Assembly: GCF_037325665.1 (NCBI RefSeq)
Contig: NW_027128439.1
Span: forward strand, 1 to 64,000
Direction: 5' to 3'
Length of the DNA stretch: 64,000 nt
DNA from: Littorina saxatilis
Lineage: Eukaryota; Mollusca; Gastropoda; Littorinimorpha; Littorinidae
The number at the start of each line of letters is the position of its first letter. Position 1 is the first letter of the stretch. The translations under genes and the position numbers were made by a program. Positions 34,200 to 46,218 of the stretch are shown here, one piece after another. The notes under the pieces are model-generated. The model saw only the letters and a program-made list of their open reading frames with translations, had not been told where the DNA came from and made no database searches.

Positions 34200-34232
34200 A
34201 AACTTTCCTTCAATGGTGCGTTTAGTTTCTGC

Positions 34233-34870
34233 TTGGTAGCCGTAGCTGTTGGTGTTTCTATCTGTACACACCCTGGGGGGGGGGGGGGGGGTGTTAACGT
34301 TGAACTTTGAAATCTTAAAATTATTAAGACAAGGTGTGTGTGGTTTTTTTCTCTCAGTAAAATAAGCTTTATTTTGGGTGCCTGTACCGTACATCATTTC
34401 TTACTTGCTATTAAATGCAAGAGAGAGACTTTCGAAGATTTGATGTTTGTGTTTCGCATTATTTTTGCTTGGTAGCCGTAGGTGTTGGTGTTTCTTTCTG
34501 TACACACCCTGCGAAAAAATGTTTGTTCTGCAATTTTGAAGAGAATTCACAAATGTATTCAAACTGAATTATTTGAGGTCATGCTGCAAAGGAAAAAAAA
34601 AACATGACCCTGATTTAACCGGTTTCCTATACTCCTTTACATACCTTGTTTTTGTTTTGATTGTTTTCTTTGCTTTTTGCAGGGGGGGGGGGGGGTGTTT
34701 AACGTTGAACTTTGAAATCTTAAAATTATTAAGACAAGGTGTGTGTGGGGTTTTTCTCTCAGTAAAATAAGCTTTATTTTGGGTGCCTGTACGGTACATC
34801 ATTTCTTACTTGCTATTAAATGCAAGAGAGAGACTTTCGAAGATTTGATGTTTGTGTTTTGCATTATTTA
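34233..34870 (+). repeat. Two-copy tandem duplication with G tracts
   Basis: GTTGGTGTTTCT.TCTGTACAC and the following TTAACGTTGAACTTTGAAAT ... AGATTTGATGTTTGTGTTT occur at 34233-34458 and 34470-34860. Each carries a poly-G run (34276-34291; 34682-34695). The second copy has ~180 bp extra between the two shared parts. Confidence 0.85.
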
Positions 34871-35415
34871 AATTGCCGTTGTGTTTCAAGAGTGTGTTCT
34901 GTTCTTATTTGTTTTTTTGCACCACTGTTTGTCATTATGTTGCCTGCTTTTCGTGTTCCGTGTAACGCTGTCCATGGAAAACATGTAAAGCATTGTATTT
35001 CTCTCGACTATTGATCAAGTAAACTAAGCACTTCACATCATATCAGGTATCAGTTACCTAATGTACAGAATAAATGGTTCAACCCCCCTACTACACGAAT
35101 AACACGTTGCCAGCAAAATATCAAAAGCACTCGGACTAGCGTTACAGTGTCCCATACAAAACTTGGCAATATACACCATAAACCGGATACAAACAAATCA
35201 ATTGCACGCTAACAACTTTGTTATACTGTCTCATAATGGTATACAAATTAATAAACTCAAAAGCGTTTGTAACAGTTATGATAATGTGATATTCGTGCCC
35301 TGTGTAACGATAGTCTGTTTTTATGTTTTACCAAATTAACCAAAACTGGCGTTGTCTACTGCTTTTCCTTTTATAGTTTTACACTCCTCTGTAGTGAAGG
35401 TCACTGCTCACACAA

Positions 35416-35738
35416 GGGCGGGGATGTAGCTCAGTCCTGTTGGCCGCTGTCAGCGCGAGTTCGTCCCCACGTTCGGCGAGAGATTTATTATTGCTCACAG
35501 TCAACTTTGTGTGCAGACTCTCCTCGGTGTCCGAACACCCCCGTGTGTACACGCAAGCACAAGACCAAGTGCGCACGAAAAAGATCCTGTAATCCATGTC
35601 AGAGTTCGGTGGGTTATAGAAACACGAAAATACCCAGCATGCTTCCTCCGAAAGCGGCGTATGGCTGCCTAAATGGCGGGGTAAAAACGGTCATACCCGT
35701 AAAAGCCGTGGGAGTTTCAGCCCATGAACGAACAAACG
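35416..35738 (+). mobile_element. tRNA-derived SINE, plus copy
   Basis: Head GGGGATGTAGCTCAGTCCTG and GAGTTCGTCCCCACG; body with AACACCCCCGTGTGTACACG and GGCTGCCTAAATGGCGGGGT. Flanked by target duplication GCTCACACAA (35406-35415, 35739-35748). The head is shorter than that of the 45.3-45.7 kb copy, lacking about 26 bp between the A and B boxes. Confidence 0.88.
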
Positions 35739-35834
35739 GCTCACACAATTTCAGCTTTCTTGTTTAGTTTATAAATTTCAGCCTCAATTCCTCGTCTCTG
35801 TAACCAGTATTAAATAGTGACTGTTTTGCTAACT

Positions 35835-36150
35835 GTTCAGCTGTCACCTGCCAAGTAGAACCGATGTATTCTTTATGATGTGATAAAATTAAAGTATTCA
35901 TTCCACTTTGTGATGGATGAACTCGCAACTGCCAAGTATTACCAGTCTTATGATGGGATAAAAATTAAGTATTCATTCCATTTTGTGATAGGTTAACTCT
36001 CAACTGCCAAGTAATACCAGTCTAATGATGTGATAAAAATATTCATTCCATTGTGTGATGGGTTAACTCTCACCTGCCAAGTATTACCAGTGTGTCTTGT
36101 GATGTGATAAACATAAAGTATGCATTCCATTTTGTGATGATTTTCCTTAT
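35835..36150. repeat. Four tandem ~85-bp units
   Basis: Units share CTGCCAAGTA, ACCAGT, TGATGTGATAAA and TATTCATTCCATTTTGTGAT followed by GGGTTAACTC. Starts near 35848, 35929, 36003 and 36073. Confidence 0.85.
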
Positions 36151-36945
36151 TTAAAGTAGATTTTCTGCATGACACTTGTTTGATTAAAATTAATTGTATT
36201 TGTGGCAGACAACTTGAGTTATGTTTTGTGTTTTTGTAAAAACAACTTGTTTTTTTTAATATGACTGGAAATGAGACTAGCAGCCATGAATCCATAACTA
36301 CATTTTGCTGTCCATCATAGACATCTCACTCGCACATGTTCATTGCCTCACCATACAGGAATCAAAATCCATACAAACAATTTGTATTATCCAATATTCA
36401 AACTTGTCATACACATTTATTCATACACAAGAATTATGTGTCATACACATTCAAGCAATCAAGATCCAATAAATGTATATAATTGATGTTCTTAAAAAGA
36501 CTACACACACACCTAAATATATAGGTGATCTTTGAAATGGGACATTTACATGCAAAATTCAGAATGCAAACAGAGCTTTGGCTTGCAAATTTAATAGTCA
36601 TTAACCAGCACATAATATGAATAATTTTTGAAATTGTTGTGATACTGATTCAATTTTTCACATAAAATCAGAATTTCATTTATTTTAGTTTCCTGATACA
36701 AATGATTCGTCTAGCTTACCTTGAATAAACATACCAATACGTCAAAAAGTAGGACATCTGAGCTCAAAGATTAATAGTTTGGTTTGAAAAATCTCTAAAT
36801 ACACATAATTACAAAAACAAAACAAAATTCCGTGATAGAACATGTACTGATCTTGCAACTAAAGTAAAAAGGGGACTCGGGTGTGCTGTTAAAATTGTTG
36901 GCACATTTTAGTATCTAAAACTCACCTTTGATTTTAGGGGGTGCC
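36150..36945. other. AT-rich stretch without recognised features
   Basis: No reading frame with a recognisable motif and no clear repeat structure seen. Confidence 0.4.
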
Positions 36946-37322
36946 TATTCTTTCTTTATTTGGTGTTTAACATTGTTTTCAACCACGAAGGTTATATCGC
37001 GACGGGGGAAGGGGGGAGATGGGATAGAGCCACTTGTCAATTGTTTCTTGTTCACAAAAGCACTTAATCAAAAATTTGCTCCAGGGGCTTGCAACGTAGT
37101 ACAATATATTACCTTACTGGGAGAATGCAAGTTTCCAGTACAAAGGACATAACATTTCTTACATACTGCTTGAGTAAAATCTTTACAAAAATTGACTATA
37201 TTCTGTACAAGAAACACTTAACAAGGGTAAAAGGAGAAACAGAATCAGTTAGTCGCCTCTTACGACATGCTGGGGAGCATCGGGTAAATTCTTCCCCCAA
37301 ACCCGCGGGGGGTACCTATGCG
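36946..37322. repeat. Dispersed gastropod repeat, long copy
   Basis: Contains TTTCTTTATTTGGTGTTTAA, CAACCACGAAGGTTATATCG, GATAGAGCCACTTGTCAATT and TTAGTCGCCTCTTACGACAT. The first ~135 bp recur at 37491-37632. No coding capacity. Confidence 0.75.
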
Positions 37323-37490
37323 ACTGACCACAATGTTTACTTTCATCAGGCACAAAGTTCTTCAGCAGAAGAATGATTAATATTCTAGCAACAAACATGC
37401 AATAAATTCATACATGATTATTGATGTTCAAAAAATGCTCTACACTACTTCACCAAACTAAATGGAGAACTGAAAATGTTTAAAACACTT

Positions 37491-37632
37491 TCTTTCTTTA
37501 TTTGGTGTTTTCAACCACGAAGGTTATATCGCCACGTGGAAGGGGGGGGGGGGGGAGGGGAGATGGGATAGAGCCACTTGTTAATTGTTTCTTGTTCACA
37601 AAAGCACTAATCAAAAAATTGCTCCAGGGGAA
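37491..37632. repeat. Dispersed gastropod repeat, short copy
   Basis: Repeats the left ~135 bp of the 36946 copy, with a longer poly-G run (37540-37559). Confidence 0.8.
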
Positions 37633-37998
37633 AACACTAACCATAAACAATAAACACCACTATGAGGTTTGATAGGTAACTTAAAGGGACCTTGACCTTC
37701 AATGAACGTTGCAAAAAGCTTATGTTCTGATGAATATGGGTGAATGAGGCACCAGGCAGGTTTCACAGTATTGTGTTCAGCAATTTACTATTTACACACT
37801 CAAATTCTTCAAAATAAATGTTGGCACACAATTCAAAGGACATGTTTTTCCAACAAAGTGAGTTTGTTACAACTAAAAACAGTAATTTTTTTTATAGTCC
37901 TGGTCCTTATTTATATCTAAAAACCAGGCGCAAAGCGGCATACCCTGAAAACGCAAAAAAAGCAATACGGTCATCCTATGCATGCATATAGCTCATAT

Positions 37999-38295
37999 AG
38001 CCAAAACCGTTGAAGATAGAAAGACATTTATTGAACAAAAAATATGCCCCACATCATTCTTAACAAGTTTTGTTCTTGTATGTATATCAAAATATTGATT
38101 CTCAAATGAATGGTTTGAAAATATACGACTTCCGGCAGACCTAGACCGTTTTGAAGGAAAAAACCGTCTTTTTTTTCAAACCATTCCATGGCCATCAATA
38201 TTTTCATATACATGTAAGACCAAAACGTGTTAAGACTGGTGTTGTGCATCTAGTTTGTTCAATAAATGTCTTTCTATCTTCAATGGTTTTGGCTA
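37999..38295. mobile_element. Foldback MITE with ~41-bp inverted ends
   Basis: Left end AGCCAAAACCGTTGAAGATA continuing to ACATTTATTGAACAAA; right end is its reverse complement with one or two changes. An inner inverted repeat (TCAAACCATTC, AATATTGA) extends the foldback. About 297 bp, non-coding. Confidence 0.85.
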
Positions 38296-38499
38296 GATGA
38301 GGTAACAAGAGAAGGATATGGGCATTGGAATTACGTCAACATTTCGAGCATTGTCACAGATGAAACATTTACTGCAGGGTGCTCCTGATTAACAAACCGA
38401 GCAAAACTGAAAATTATTGAAGAGAAGACATGTCTGAACAGTTTATAAAGAGACAAGTTTGCAATAATTTGTAAACACCATTATTGTATGGAGGAGTAA

Positions 38500-39360
38500 C
38501 TGTTCCCCTACCCCCTAAGAAGGTATTTCTGTCCGTCAACCACGTGAGCGATCGCCACAAATCGAGGCATCACTCGCATTTCAGTTTGGACACACCCGCT
38601 GATTGCAAATGCACAGTACGTGTTTCGACACTGAAACGTGACGATTGAGCGTCAAAATAGTTTCTTAAAACAGTCGAAAATGGAGTTAAATGTGACTTCA
38701 ACACTCAGTGGCGATCGCTAGAGTGCCGATTGTTACTAGACGGACACTAGAAAACCTCAGAAAATGTAATTACTTTGCGATTTTTTTAACTGAAAAACTG
38801 TTGCGGTCTTTTTCTGTCGAGCGCGAGCGTCAACGTTAAACAACGTGAGGTCACTTCCTCCCCAAACGGTTAGTTTTTGAATGAAAAGAAAAATGTGGCG
38901 ATCGCTACATTGTTTAGACGGACTGGATCGCAACTTTGAAACTCGGGTCACCGTGCGTCGATCAAGGGCAAATTGACCTCGGCAACATTATAACTCACTT
39001 CAAGGGTGCACAAACTTGTATTTACAGTATAAAAAATTAGGTAAACTTGTGTTTTTGTCCTGTGAAATCACAATTAGTTTCGATGCTCTTGATATCGCTA
39101 TGCGGACGGACAGATCCGAATCCCCATACATTTTTTTTGCGGAGCTAGTATAAGTTAGAATTTGTGTTATGGATATCGATTGTTGTTGAAAAACAATCAT
39201 TTCAATGTGTTCTGGCACTCTCAACCACCACAGCATTGATACTTGTGCATGTGTGTGTTGGAATTTAGTTCTTTGTTTAGTGATGCTGTGGCAAAAGTAA
39301 ATTCATCCGTCCGTATTTTGACGATCGCCACCATTCACACGCACATAAATAAACACATTA
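38500..39360. other. Region with repeated GCGATCGC palindromes, no recognised gene
   Basis: GCGATCGC occurs near 38547, 38712 and 38898, and the near match ACGATCGCC near 39323. Three of these lie close to TCCGTC or AGACGGAC words. The cause of this clustering is unclear. Confidence 0.5.
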
Positions 39361-40017
39361 TCAAAAATTTCAACTTTTATTTTCAAAAAAGTATTTAAAC
39401 AACAACTAGTTTGCATGTTAATACAACAAATACAGCAGATTCTCACAGATATGGATTTAAAAGACTAAGCAAATCTGAGACTATCAAAATGGCCTAATAC
39501 CATGAAACCTGCCACCATTGAATATAAAAAGAAAAATAACTGATTTGACTCTAGTTAAACTATGGCGCTCATGGCATCATACCAAAGTTTGAACGAGTAT
39601 CCCTTTCACTGTTCTGTACAGCTGTGAAAACACAGTGAGACATAATAATAATGAACATAAATTAATCACCCCTTCTCGCCAGAGCTCACGGCAATACACA
39701 ATAGCAAAACAAATCAGAGCATTCACACACCGACACACACAAAGTCGTTAAAGGTTTATTGGCTGCGGCAATAATAGCCGCAAGAATAATCCTTTAGTTC
39801 GTTCAAAGTACCCAAGCATGTCCTGTATACAAAAGTAAGGCGATTGAGATTTTATTTTGTTTTTTTTACACAAGCCAGAGAACACCAGTGCTTGTGAGAG
39901 CAAAATGTTTGCCCGTAGGGAAGTGAACCTTCCTTATCTTTCGCACCAGAGAGCTGTTCAAAAGGGGTATTGTGCAAGTTGGCTATTAAACCATTGTAAT
40001 TCGGAAAATGTCTTTAA

Positions 40018-41409
40018 CCTTCGCCGGCACTCGTGGGTCCGTGCGGACCCAGAAGGGTGTTTGATTGCAAATATCTTTTAAACGAGTTGGAATTTTTTAA
40101 TGAGCTTTTAGAAATGCCTCAGACACCTAACAAGCTATCATCTCCTAAAATCTCATTAAATTTCAGTGATAATTAATTAATTAATTAATGGTCAAATTTA
40201 GACTACACACGGAAGCATTTGTGGGGACGTGCGGACCCATACTTCTCAAAGAAGGAAAAGCGTGTATACCCTTCCGAGGCACTCGTGGGTCCGTGCGGAC
40301 CCAGAAGGGTGTTTGATTGCAATTGAGACAGTGAAAAAAGGTCAGGTGTCATGTCTACTGTCCCGAATGACACACGATTGCTGACATTTCACCATTGCCA
40401 AAAGAATAAACAAATAAGAAATAGGTAGAAAATGAATGTGAAAACTGACTTTGATTGTTGATCAGTATTTTCTATACCACTAACAAATAATCTACTTACA
40501 CATAGCTGTTTGGCAAATGTATGTTGCATGGGACACACTGACATGAAAGTGGAAGATGTTTTTCCCTCTAGAGAAACTACATATCAAGTTACACTTTTTG
40601 TGCTCTTCCATTCCAGTTGGCAATCAATTGTTAACGCATGTTATTAGAAAAAATAGAACGAAAACAGATTAGATAGAATGAAAAATGTACTGGTGATGTC
40701 ATTTGGGACATACTGACATGAAAACGTCACCTTTTGTCATTGTCTCAAATATCTCTTAAACGAGTTGGAATTTTTTAATGAGCTTTTAGAAATGCCTCAG
40801 ACACCTACAAAGCTTTCATCTCCTAAAAGCTCATTAAATTTCAGTGATAATTAATTAATTAATTAATTAATTAATGGTCAAATTTAGACTACACACGGAA
40901 GCATTCGTGGGGACGTGCGGACCCATACTTCTCAAAGAAGGAAAAGCGTGTATACCCTTCCGAGGCACTCGTGGGTCCATGCGGACCCATACTTCTCAAA
41001 GAAGGACAATTGTGCAAACCCTTCCGTGGCACTCGTGGGGCCATGCAGACCCATAATATTTTACCAAATACCGTGTGCAGTCTAAATTTGACCATTAATT
41101 AATTAATTAATTATCACTGAAATTTAATGAGCTTTTAGGAGATGATAGCTTTTTAGGTGTCTGAGGCATTTCTAAAAGCTCATTAAAAAATTCCAACTCG
41201 TTTAAGAGATATTTGCATCAAACACCCTTCTGTGTCCGCACGGACCCACGAGTGCCACGGAAGGATATGCATATTTTTCTTTCTTTGAGAAGCATGGGTC
41301 TGCACGGCCCCACGTAAGGATATGCACATTTTTCCTTCTTTGAGAAGCATGGGTCTGCACGGCCCCACGAATGCGTCCGTGTGTAGTCGATAACGAGTGC
41401 CGGCGAAGG
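40018..41409. mobile_element. 1.4 kb TIR element flanked by TTAA
   Basis: Inverted ends CCTTCGCCGGCACTCG; TTAA directly outside both ends (40014-40017, 41410-41413). Inside, ~140-bp blocks (ACGAGTTGGAATTTTTTAAT ... GGTCAAATTTAGACTACACA) occur twice forward and once reversed, and a GTGGGTCCGTGCGGACCC palindromic unit repeats several times in both orientations. A 424 bp MITE sits inside. TTAA and CC-type ends fit piggyBac-like (or Kolobok-like) non-autonomous elements. No transposase found. Confidence 0.85.
40324..40747. mobile_element. 424-bp MITE, copy 1, nested
   Basis: Ends TGAGACAGTGA and TCATTGTCTCA. Compared with the related uninterrupted block at 40064 (TTGCAAATATCTTTTAAACG), it has landed at TTGCAA/ATATC. 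Near-identical to 44314-44737, also 424 bp. Confidence 0.9.
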
Positions 41410-41459
41410 TTAATGGCTGAATAACAATGAGTTCCTTTATACGTTGGATTGGGCAAGCC

Positions 41460-41482
41460 ATATATATATATATATATATATA
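41460..41482. repeat. (AT)n tract
   Basis: Short (AT)n run just right of the TTAA element. Confidence 0.9.
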
Positions 41483-41639
41483 AATATATCTAGCATCAAT
41501 AAACCTAAAAATACACTAAGGTCTTTTTCAAAAACAATAGTCTGTTTTAAAAACTTTCAGCAATTTTCAACCTTATAAATCTATACTATAGATACATCAA
41601 AAGAAATTTGGTCAGACATGGGATTCAGAAAAAGTGATA

Positions 41640-41760
41640 ATTAAGGGAAAAAAAAGTGGGGGTCTGGGGGCCGCAGAAGGCCCCCAGTAGGGTCCAGGGG
41701 CAACGCCCCTGGTCGGGGTCTGGGGGCTTCACCCCCAGAAGCTGAAGGTTTTTAGTATTT
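41640..41760. repeat. GC-rich hairpin repeat fragment
   Basis: GGGGGCCGCAGAAGGCCCCC, CCAGGGGCAACGCCCCTGG and CTGGGGGCTTCACCCCCAG are three consecutive stem-loops, a pattern of dispersed invertebrate repeats. Class not assigned. Confidence 0.6.
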
Positions 41761-41967
41761 TAGACACACAAAAATGGCCCTGAAATGCATATTTCAGCTT
41801 AATCATAGCCCCCCCCCCCCCCCTCCCTTTCTCTTCCTTCCCATGTTTCTCAAATTAATTTTACGCTAAGACTCAAAATAAGGAGGAGAAAGAGAGAGAG
41901 AGAGAGAGAGAGGCGGGGATGGGGGGGGGGTGGTGGCGTGTGACGGTGTGGTTTCAATGTTCTTACC

Positions 41968-42317
41968 TTGTCGGTGCCAAACGACTCCAGTGACTGATTA
42001 CACGACTGGGTTTTCAGGATAGTCAGGTGCTTGTTGCTTTTCAAGTGGCTTTTGAGGGCAGTCTTTCCATTGGAACCGTAGTTGATAACATTAACATCGT
42101 TGCACAAAGTGCACTAAGCTTTTCCCGGCAAGTTGATTTTAGCAAAAGCATCGCCAACTTTCAGTTTCACGTCTTGTGTCTTCTGGCCTTTCTCGTATTT
42201 CCAGCTCAATGATACAACTTCATCGAGCCAGTCGAATCTCCAGAGATTTTTCTTGTACTTCTGCTGGTCAATTTCCCGGGATAGAACGGTTTCGTCTCGC
42301 TTTAGCTTCCTCATCAT
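41968..42317 (-). pseudogene. Broken BED/C2H2-like zinc-finger exon
   Basis: From ATG 42317 the minus strand reads MMRKLKRDETVLSREIDQQK, then a WRFDWLDEVVSLSW segment and NLPGKA, a TAG stop at 42114-42116, then in the same frame CTLCNDVNVINYGSNGKTAL KSHLKSNKHL. C-x2-C ... H-x4-H fits a BED-like or single C2H2 finger used by many hAT-related and domesticated-transposase proteins. The frame ends GTDK at a consensus donor (AAG/GTAAGA, about 41967). The single stop lies where a Gln, Trp or Lys codon is expected, so this may be a recent pseudogene, a polymorphism or a sequencing error. No partner exon was identified. Confidence 0.55.
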
Positions 42318-42659
42318 TTTGGCAAGTGGCTCGAAGCGATGTAAAAATGGCGCCGAATCATTCTCATACGGTATGCTTTAGCTTATACTGAATCCCCGAT
42401 AGCTACGTTGAAACGGTGACTGTAGGAGACAAAGACACAGAGCGCGTTCCCATACGGATCGACCAGCAACAGTCTGACCGTTTTAGGAACCAACCGTTCA
42501 AGAATAGTATGGAATGGAGCGTCGCGATCAGCGGACCGGCCGAAAAACTTGGGTCTTTACCTACATATATCCCAACATTTTCTCAGCGGATTTGCACGAA
42601 TCTCAAGAATGATCCCTGGAGCCTAAAAATTTACGGAATTCCGTAATTTTACGGAAGAA

Positions 42660-43500
42660 TCCCATGTCTGTTTGGTGCAATTAAACAGGTAACCTAATGG
42701 CAAATCATTGTGTAAAACTTTCTTTACAACTTTCTTTCACAAAGTGTACATATTTTTTTTATTTTTTTTAGCAATATTGTTTTCGTGGTGCAGTACCTGT
42801 GTTTAAAAATAATAAAATACACAGCGGACATAATTTCGCTTTATTTGAATGACTTTCCACTTTACAAAGATTGGTTTAGAATTAGAGCGCAGATTTAAAC
42901 CAATTTGAAAAAAACAGTTGCTTATACCTTCTACCATGCTTGGTACTTTGAACAAACTTTATGATTGTTTTTGAGGCTTTCATTGTTGCAGCCCAATGCT
43001 GCTCAGTGCAAATTAACTTTTTTGAAGGCGAAGTGTCTGCACCCAGACACATCCTTACTCTGAGGTCTCAAAGCAAACCCGCAAATTGAGGCACACCTCC
43101 CAACGCCATGCAAGATATTGCAGATTTATTGCACGATTACGTGGCTGGAGCGGATAGGGCAAGTAGCCTAATAAGTTTACAATTTAAAACGAATGCTTCT
43201 TTCATTGACAAAAGCAGTAATCATGTGTCAAAACACTGGATCGGCTTTGGAATGCGCTTGTAAATAAAAGTAGACAATGAATTTTTCTTGTGATTCCACT
43301 GACCAATCTGCTTGTAGTCTGGACAATCAAGCGTACAAAATATGGCAAAATCGTATGGGTTCACAGGTCTGCTATACACTTCAGGTTTGGGGTGTCCACA
43401 AGCTAACTTTTTTTTTACTCGAGCATGTTGGCAACGAACTGGAGAACAACATCTGACCATGTTGATTGGTGGGTGGCCCACTCCGAGGGTCAATGCGCTC
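42660..43500. other. No recognised gene
   Basis: Mostly AT-rich. A palindrome ACGGAATTCCGTAATTTTACGG lies at 42632-42655. A minus-strand frame at 43221-43493 (with CGHPKPEVYSRP) could be downstream sequence of the integrase-like pseudogene, but I cannot support it. Confidence 0.35.
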
Positions 43501-43554
43501 CGTTAGTTGCACGAGCTGTTCCTCAGAGAGGGGGCAAGCCGTGGCAGGCACATC

Positions 43555-44145
43555 CTAACGACTGTCTGGCAAAGGATGGTCCTCGATTATCGATTGAAGG
43601 CTTCTCCCTTTCCAGAAGTCCTGTACTGCTGTGGATGTGCTGGCTCGTCTCTCCAGCATCCCCCTGAAGAAGAGCTGCAGGGGAGTTCTGTTGCGCTCTG
43701 TCCTCAGGGGTTGGTGGTTCTTCTGTTCCACAATCCACTGTAGGGACCGGTTCGGCAGAAAAACATAGTGGAGGGCCCACAAGTGAATGGGATTGTCCAT
43801 GTTCAGTATCCCCAGACCACCTTCTGCCTGTGGTGTTCTCATTGCAGTAAACAGGTCATGGTAAGGGTTCACCACATCTTTCCAGACGTCGAGCCAGAGA
43901 CGCTCGATCCTTTGGTTATGGTCACTGCGGCCTTGCATCGCACTGCCTCTCCCTTCTCCCCTGTGTTCATTCATGAGGGCGACGACATCCAGATTCTCGC
44001 CACCATGGTCCATGCGGAGTCCAAAGCGTTGGGTTCCACCCAAAAACAGATCCCGAACGGTCTCTGACCTGTTGTTTCGGTGGCATGGAGGAAGGTAGTG
44101 GCCCGGCTAAAGCCATCGATTGCCCCATGAATCACCATTTTCCAC
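43555..44145 (-). pseudogene. Integrase-core-like gene fragment, broken
   Basis: Minus-strand frames include KMVIHGAIDGFSR (first Asp), RMDHGGEN (second Asp) and HNQRIERLWLDVWKDV (Glu), then HYVFLPNRSLQWIVEQKNH and GMLERR. This set is characteristic of a widespread animal integrase-core family, often annotated as uncharacterised multi-copy genes and related to Ginger-type transposases. An acceptor-like ATATTGCAG lies just upstream at about 44146. The copy is broken (about one disruption) and is likely inactive. Confidence 0.65.
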
Positions 44146-44313
44146 CTGCAATATAACAAACAGAGATCCGTTTCCATATGTGATTTCACCACACAAATTC
44201 TGATTAAAGAGTTATTGGGAAATAAGTACAGGTAACATGCTCAGTAAATATTAAAAAGTAATGGTCAAAGTGCTTTTTCATGACCGAGAATCAAGACCAT
44301 TATTTTTAATATA

Positions 44314-44737
44314 TGAGACAGTGACAAAAGGTCAGGTGTCATGTCTACTGTCCCGAATGACACACGATTGCTGACATTTCACCATTGCCAAAAGAATAAA
44401 CAAATAAGAAATAGGTAGAAAATGAATGTGAAAACTGACTTTGATTGTTGATCAGTATTTTCTATACCACTAACAAATAATCTACTTACACATAGCTGTT
44501 TGGCAAATGTATGTTGCATGGGACACACTGACATGAAAGTGGAAGATGTTTTTCCCTCTAGAGAAACTGCATATCAAGTTACACTTTTTGTGCTCTTCCA
44601 TTCCAGTTGGCAATCAATTGTTAACACATGTTATTAGAAAAAATAGAACGAAAACAGATTAGATAGAATGAAAAATGTACTGGTGATGTCATTTGGGACA
44701 TACTGACATGAAAACGGCACCTTTTGACATTGGCTCA
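44314..44737. mobile_element. 424-bp MITE, copy 2
   Basis: Ends TGAGACAGTGACAAAAGGT and its near reverse complement; flanked by TA-rich DNA (ATATA/TATAT). Same length as copy 1 with only a few differences, so the family moved recently. Confidence 0.9.
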
Positions 44738-44984
44738 TATATCATTGAGAAAAGGTGTGTAACCCATTTAATCCACCTTTCTTCAATTTTGCAAAGAAAT
44801 AAATCAAGAAAAGCAATTGCTTTATATGACTTTTCTTCGTCATGTCCATAAGCCTTAAGGGTCTTGTAGGTCTTAAAAGGAGGATTCCACTAACTGCTGG
44901 GACTCTAAAATTTGATAAAAATAAGCAAAATTTTGGTAATGTCAGCTGGTTAATAACACATACAATTCAGTGAAATTTAATAAA

Positions 44985-45910
44985 AATAACTGAGAAAACC
45001 GCAATGTAAAGCTTTTACAAACTTGACCCCACTGTGACCCCAAAATGTGACAGGGATCAACCAAACTAGGGTCACGTAGGTAGATGATCAAATCCTTCAA
45101 GTGTTCAAAGTTTCAAAGCTCAAGCTTCAAAAACACCTGAGATAACATCAATGTTAAGATATTTTGATTCGAACATGACCCCCTGTGACCCCAAAACTTG
45201 ACGAAGGTCAATCTTCTTCTTCTTCAGCGTTCGACGATGGCTGTGTCTAGATTCTTTGGCCCGTGATGTTGACGAAGTGGGCTGTGACGAAGGTCAATCA
45301 ACCTTATGTCGTCTTCTTCTTCTTATGCACTCGTGGTTTGCACGAGTGGAATTTTACGTGTATGACCGTTTTTACCCCACCATTTAGGCAGCCATACGCC
45401 GCTTTCGGAGGAAGCATGCTGGGTATTTTCTTGTTTCTATAACCCACCGAACTCTGACATGGATTACAGGATCTTTTTCGTGCGCACTTGGTCTTGTGCT
45501 TGTGTGTACACACGGGGGTGTTCGGACACCGAGGAGAGTCTGCACACAAAGTTGACTCCGAGAAATAAATCTCCCGCCGAACGTGGGGACGAACTCACGC
45601 TGACAGCAGGCAACTGGATACAAATCTAGCGCGCTACCGACTGAGCTACATCCCCGCCCACAATCTTATGTCAAGTTGGTAGATTATCAAAACCTAGAAG
45701 TGTGCGTACTATTAAAGCTCTAGCTAAAAACACATCTGAGATAACATCAACGTTAAGTTTTTATTAAACGAACATGACCCCGCTGTGACCCCAAAATTTG
45801 ATGAGGGTCAACGAAACTGGGGTCACTTCGTGAAATCATCAAACCCTAAAAGTGTGCAAAGTTTCAGAGGTCTAGCTGTATAAACTTCTGAGATAACAGC
45901 TCAACGTTAC
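44985..45910. repeat. ~155-bp tandem repeat array interrupted by SINEs
   Basis: Units with GTGACCCCAAAAT, GGGTCAA, GATCAAA(CCCT), GTGTTCAAAGTTTCA / GTGCAAAGTTTCAGA, CTGAGATAACATCAACGTTA and CGAACATGACCCC. Parts lie at 45013-45205, 45665-45780 and 45770-45910. A SINE (45311-45664) and a SINE 3' fragment (45207-45295) lie inside. Confidence 0.8.
45311..45664 (-). mobile_element. tRNA-derived SINE, minus copy
   Basis: On the minus strand it starts GGGCGGGGATGTAGCTCAGT with B box GAGTTCGTCCC, carries the same body as the 35.4 kb copy and ends in (AAG)n. Flanking duplication CTTATGTC (45303-45310, 45665-45672). The head still folds as a tRNA-like cloverleaf with long middle part; it is not a functional tRNA. 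Confidence 0.88.
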
Positions 45911-46218
45911 ATTTTTTGTCCTTGGACAGACAGACAGCCTGCCCACAGCACACATAATTATTTTGATCAAGTATTATTCACTCAGCCAGTCTACCTGCAC
46001 AAGCATGTGATTAATCCATGGTTGAAGAGTTCTGTGAAAATTGCGCAATTCTGCAAACTCTTTATAGCAGTTAATTTAATTTCGAATAAAATAAAGTACA
46101 TAGTTGTTCTGCTAAGACGATAAGGCAAATATTTTTGCGTTCTTTTCATGTTTAAGTATCTCGGGAAAAAAAGTTCTATTTATGAAGTGAAATATAATTG
46201 ACCTACAGATTACTGTCT

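Noticed and set aside
38547-38900. Cyanobacterial HIP1 (GCGATCGC) as a sign of contamination
   Set aside because: Surrounding sequence is AT-rich animal DNA flanked by the same repeat families as the rest of the window.
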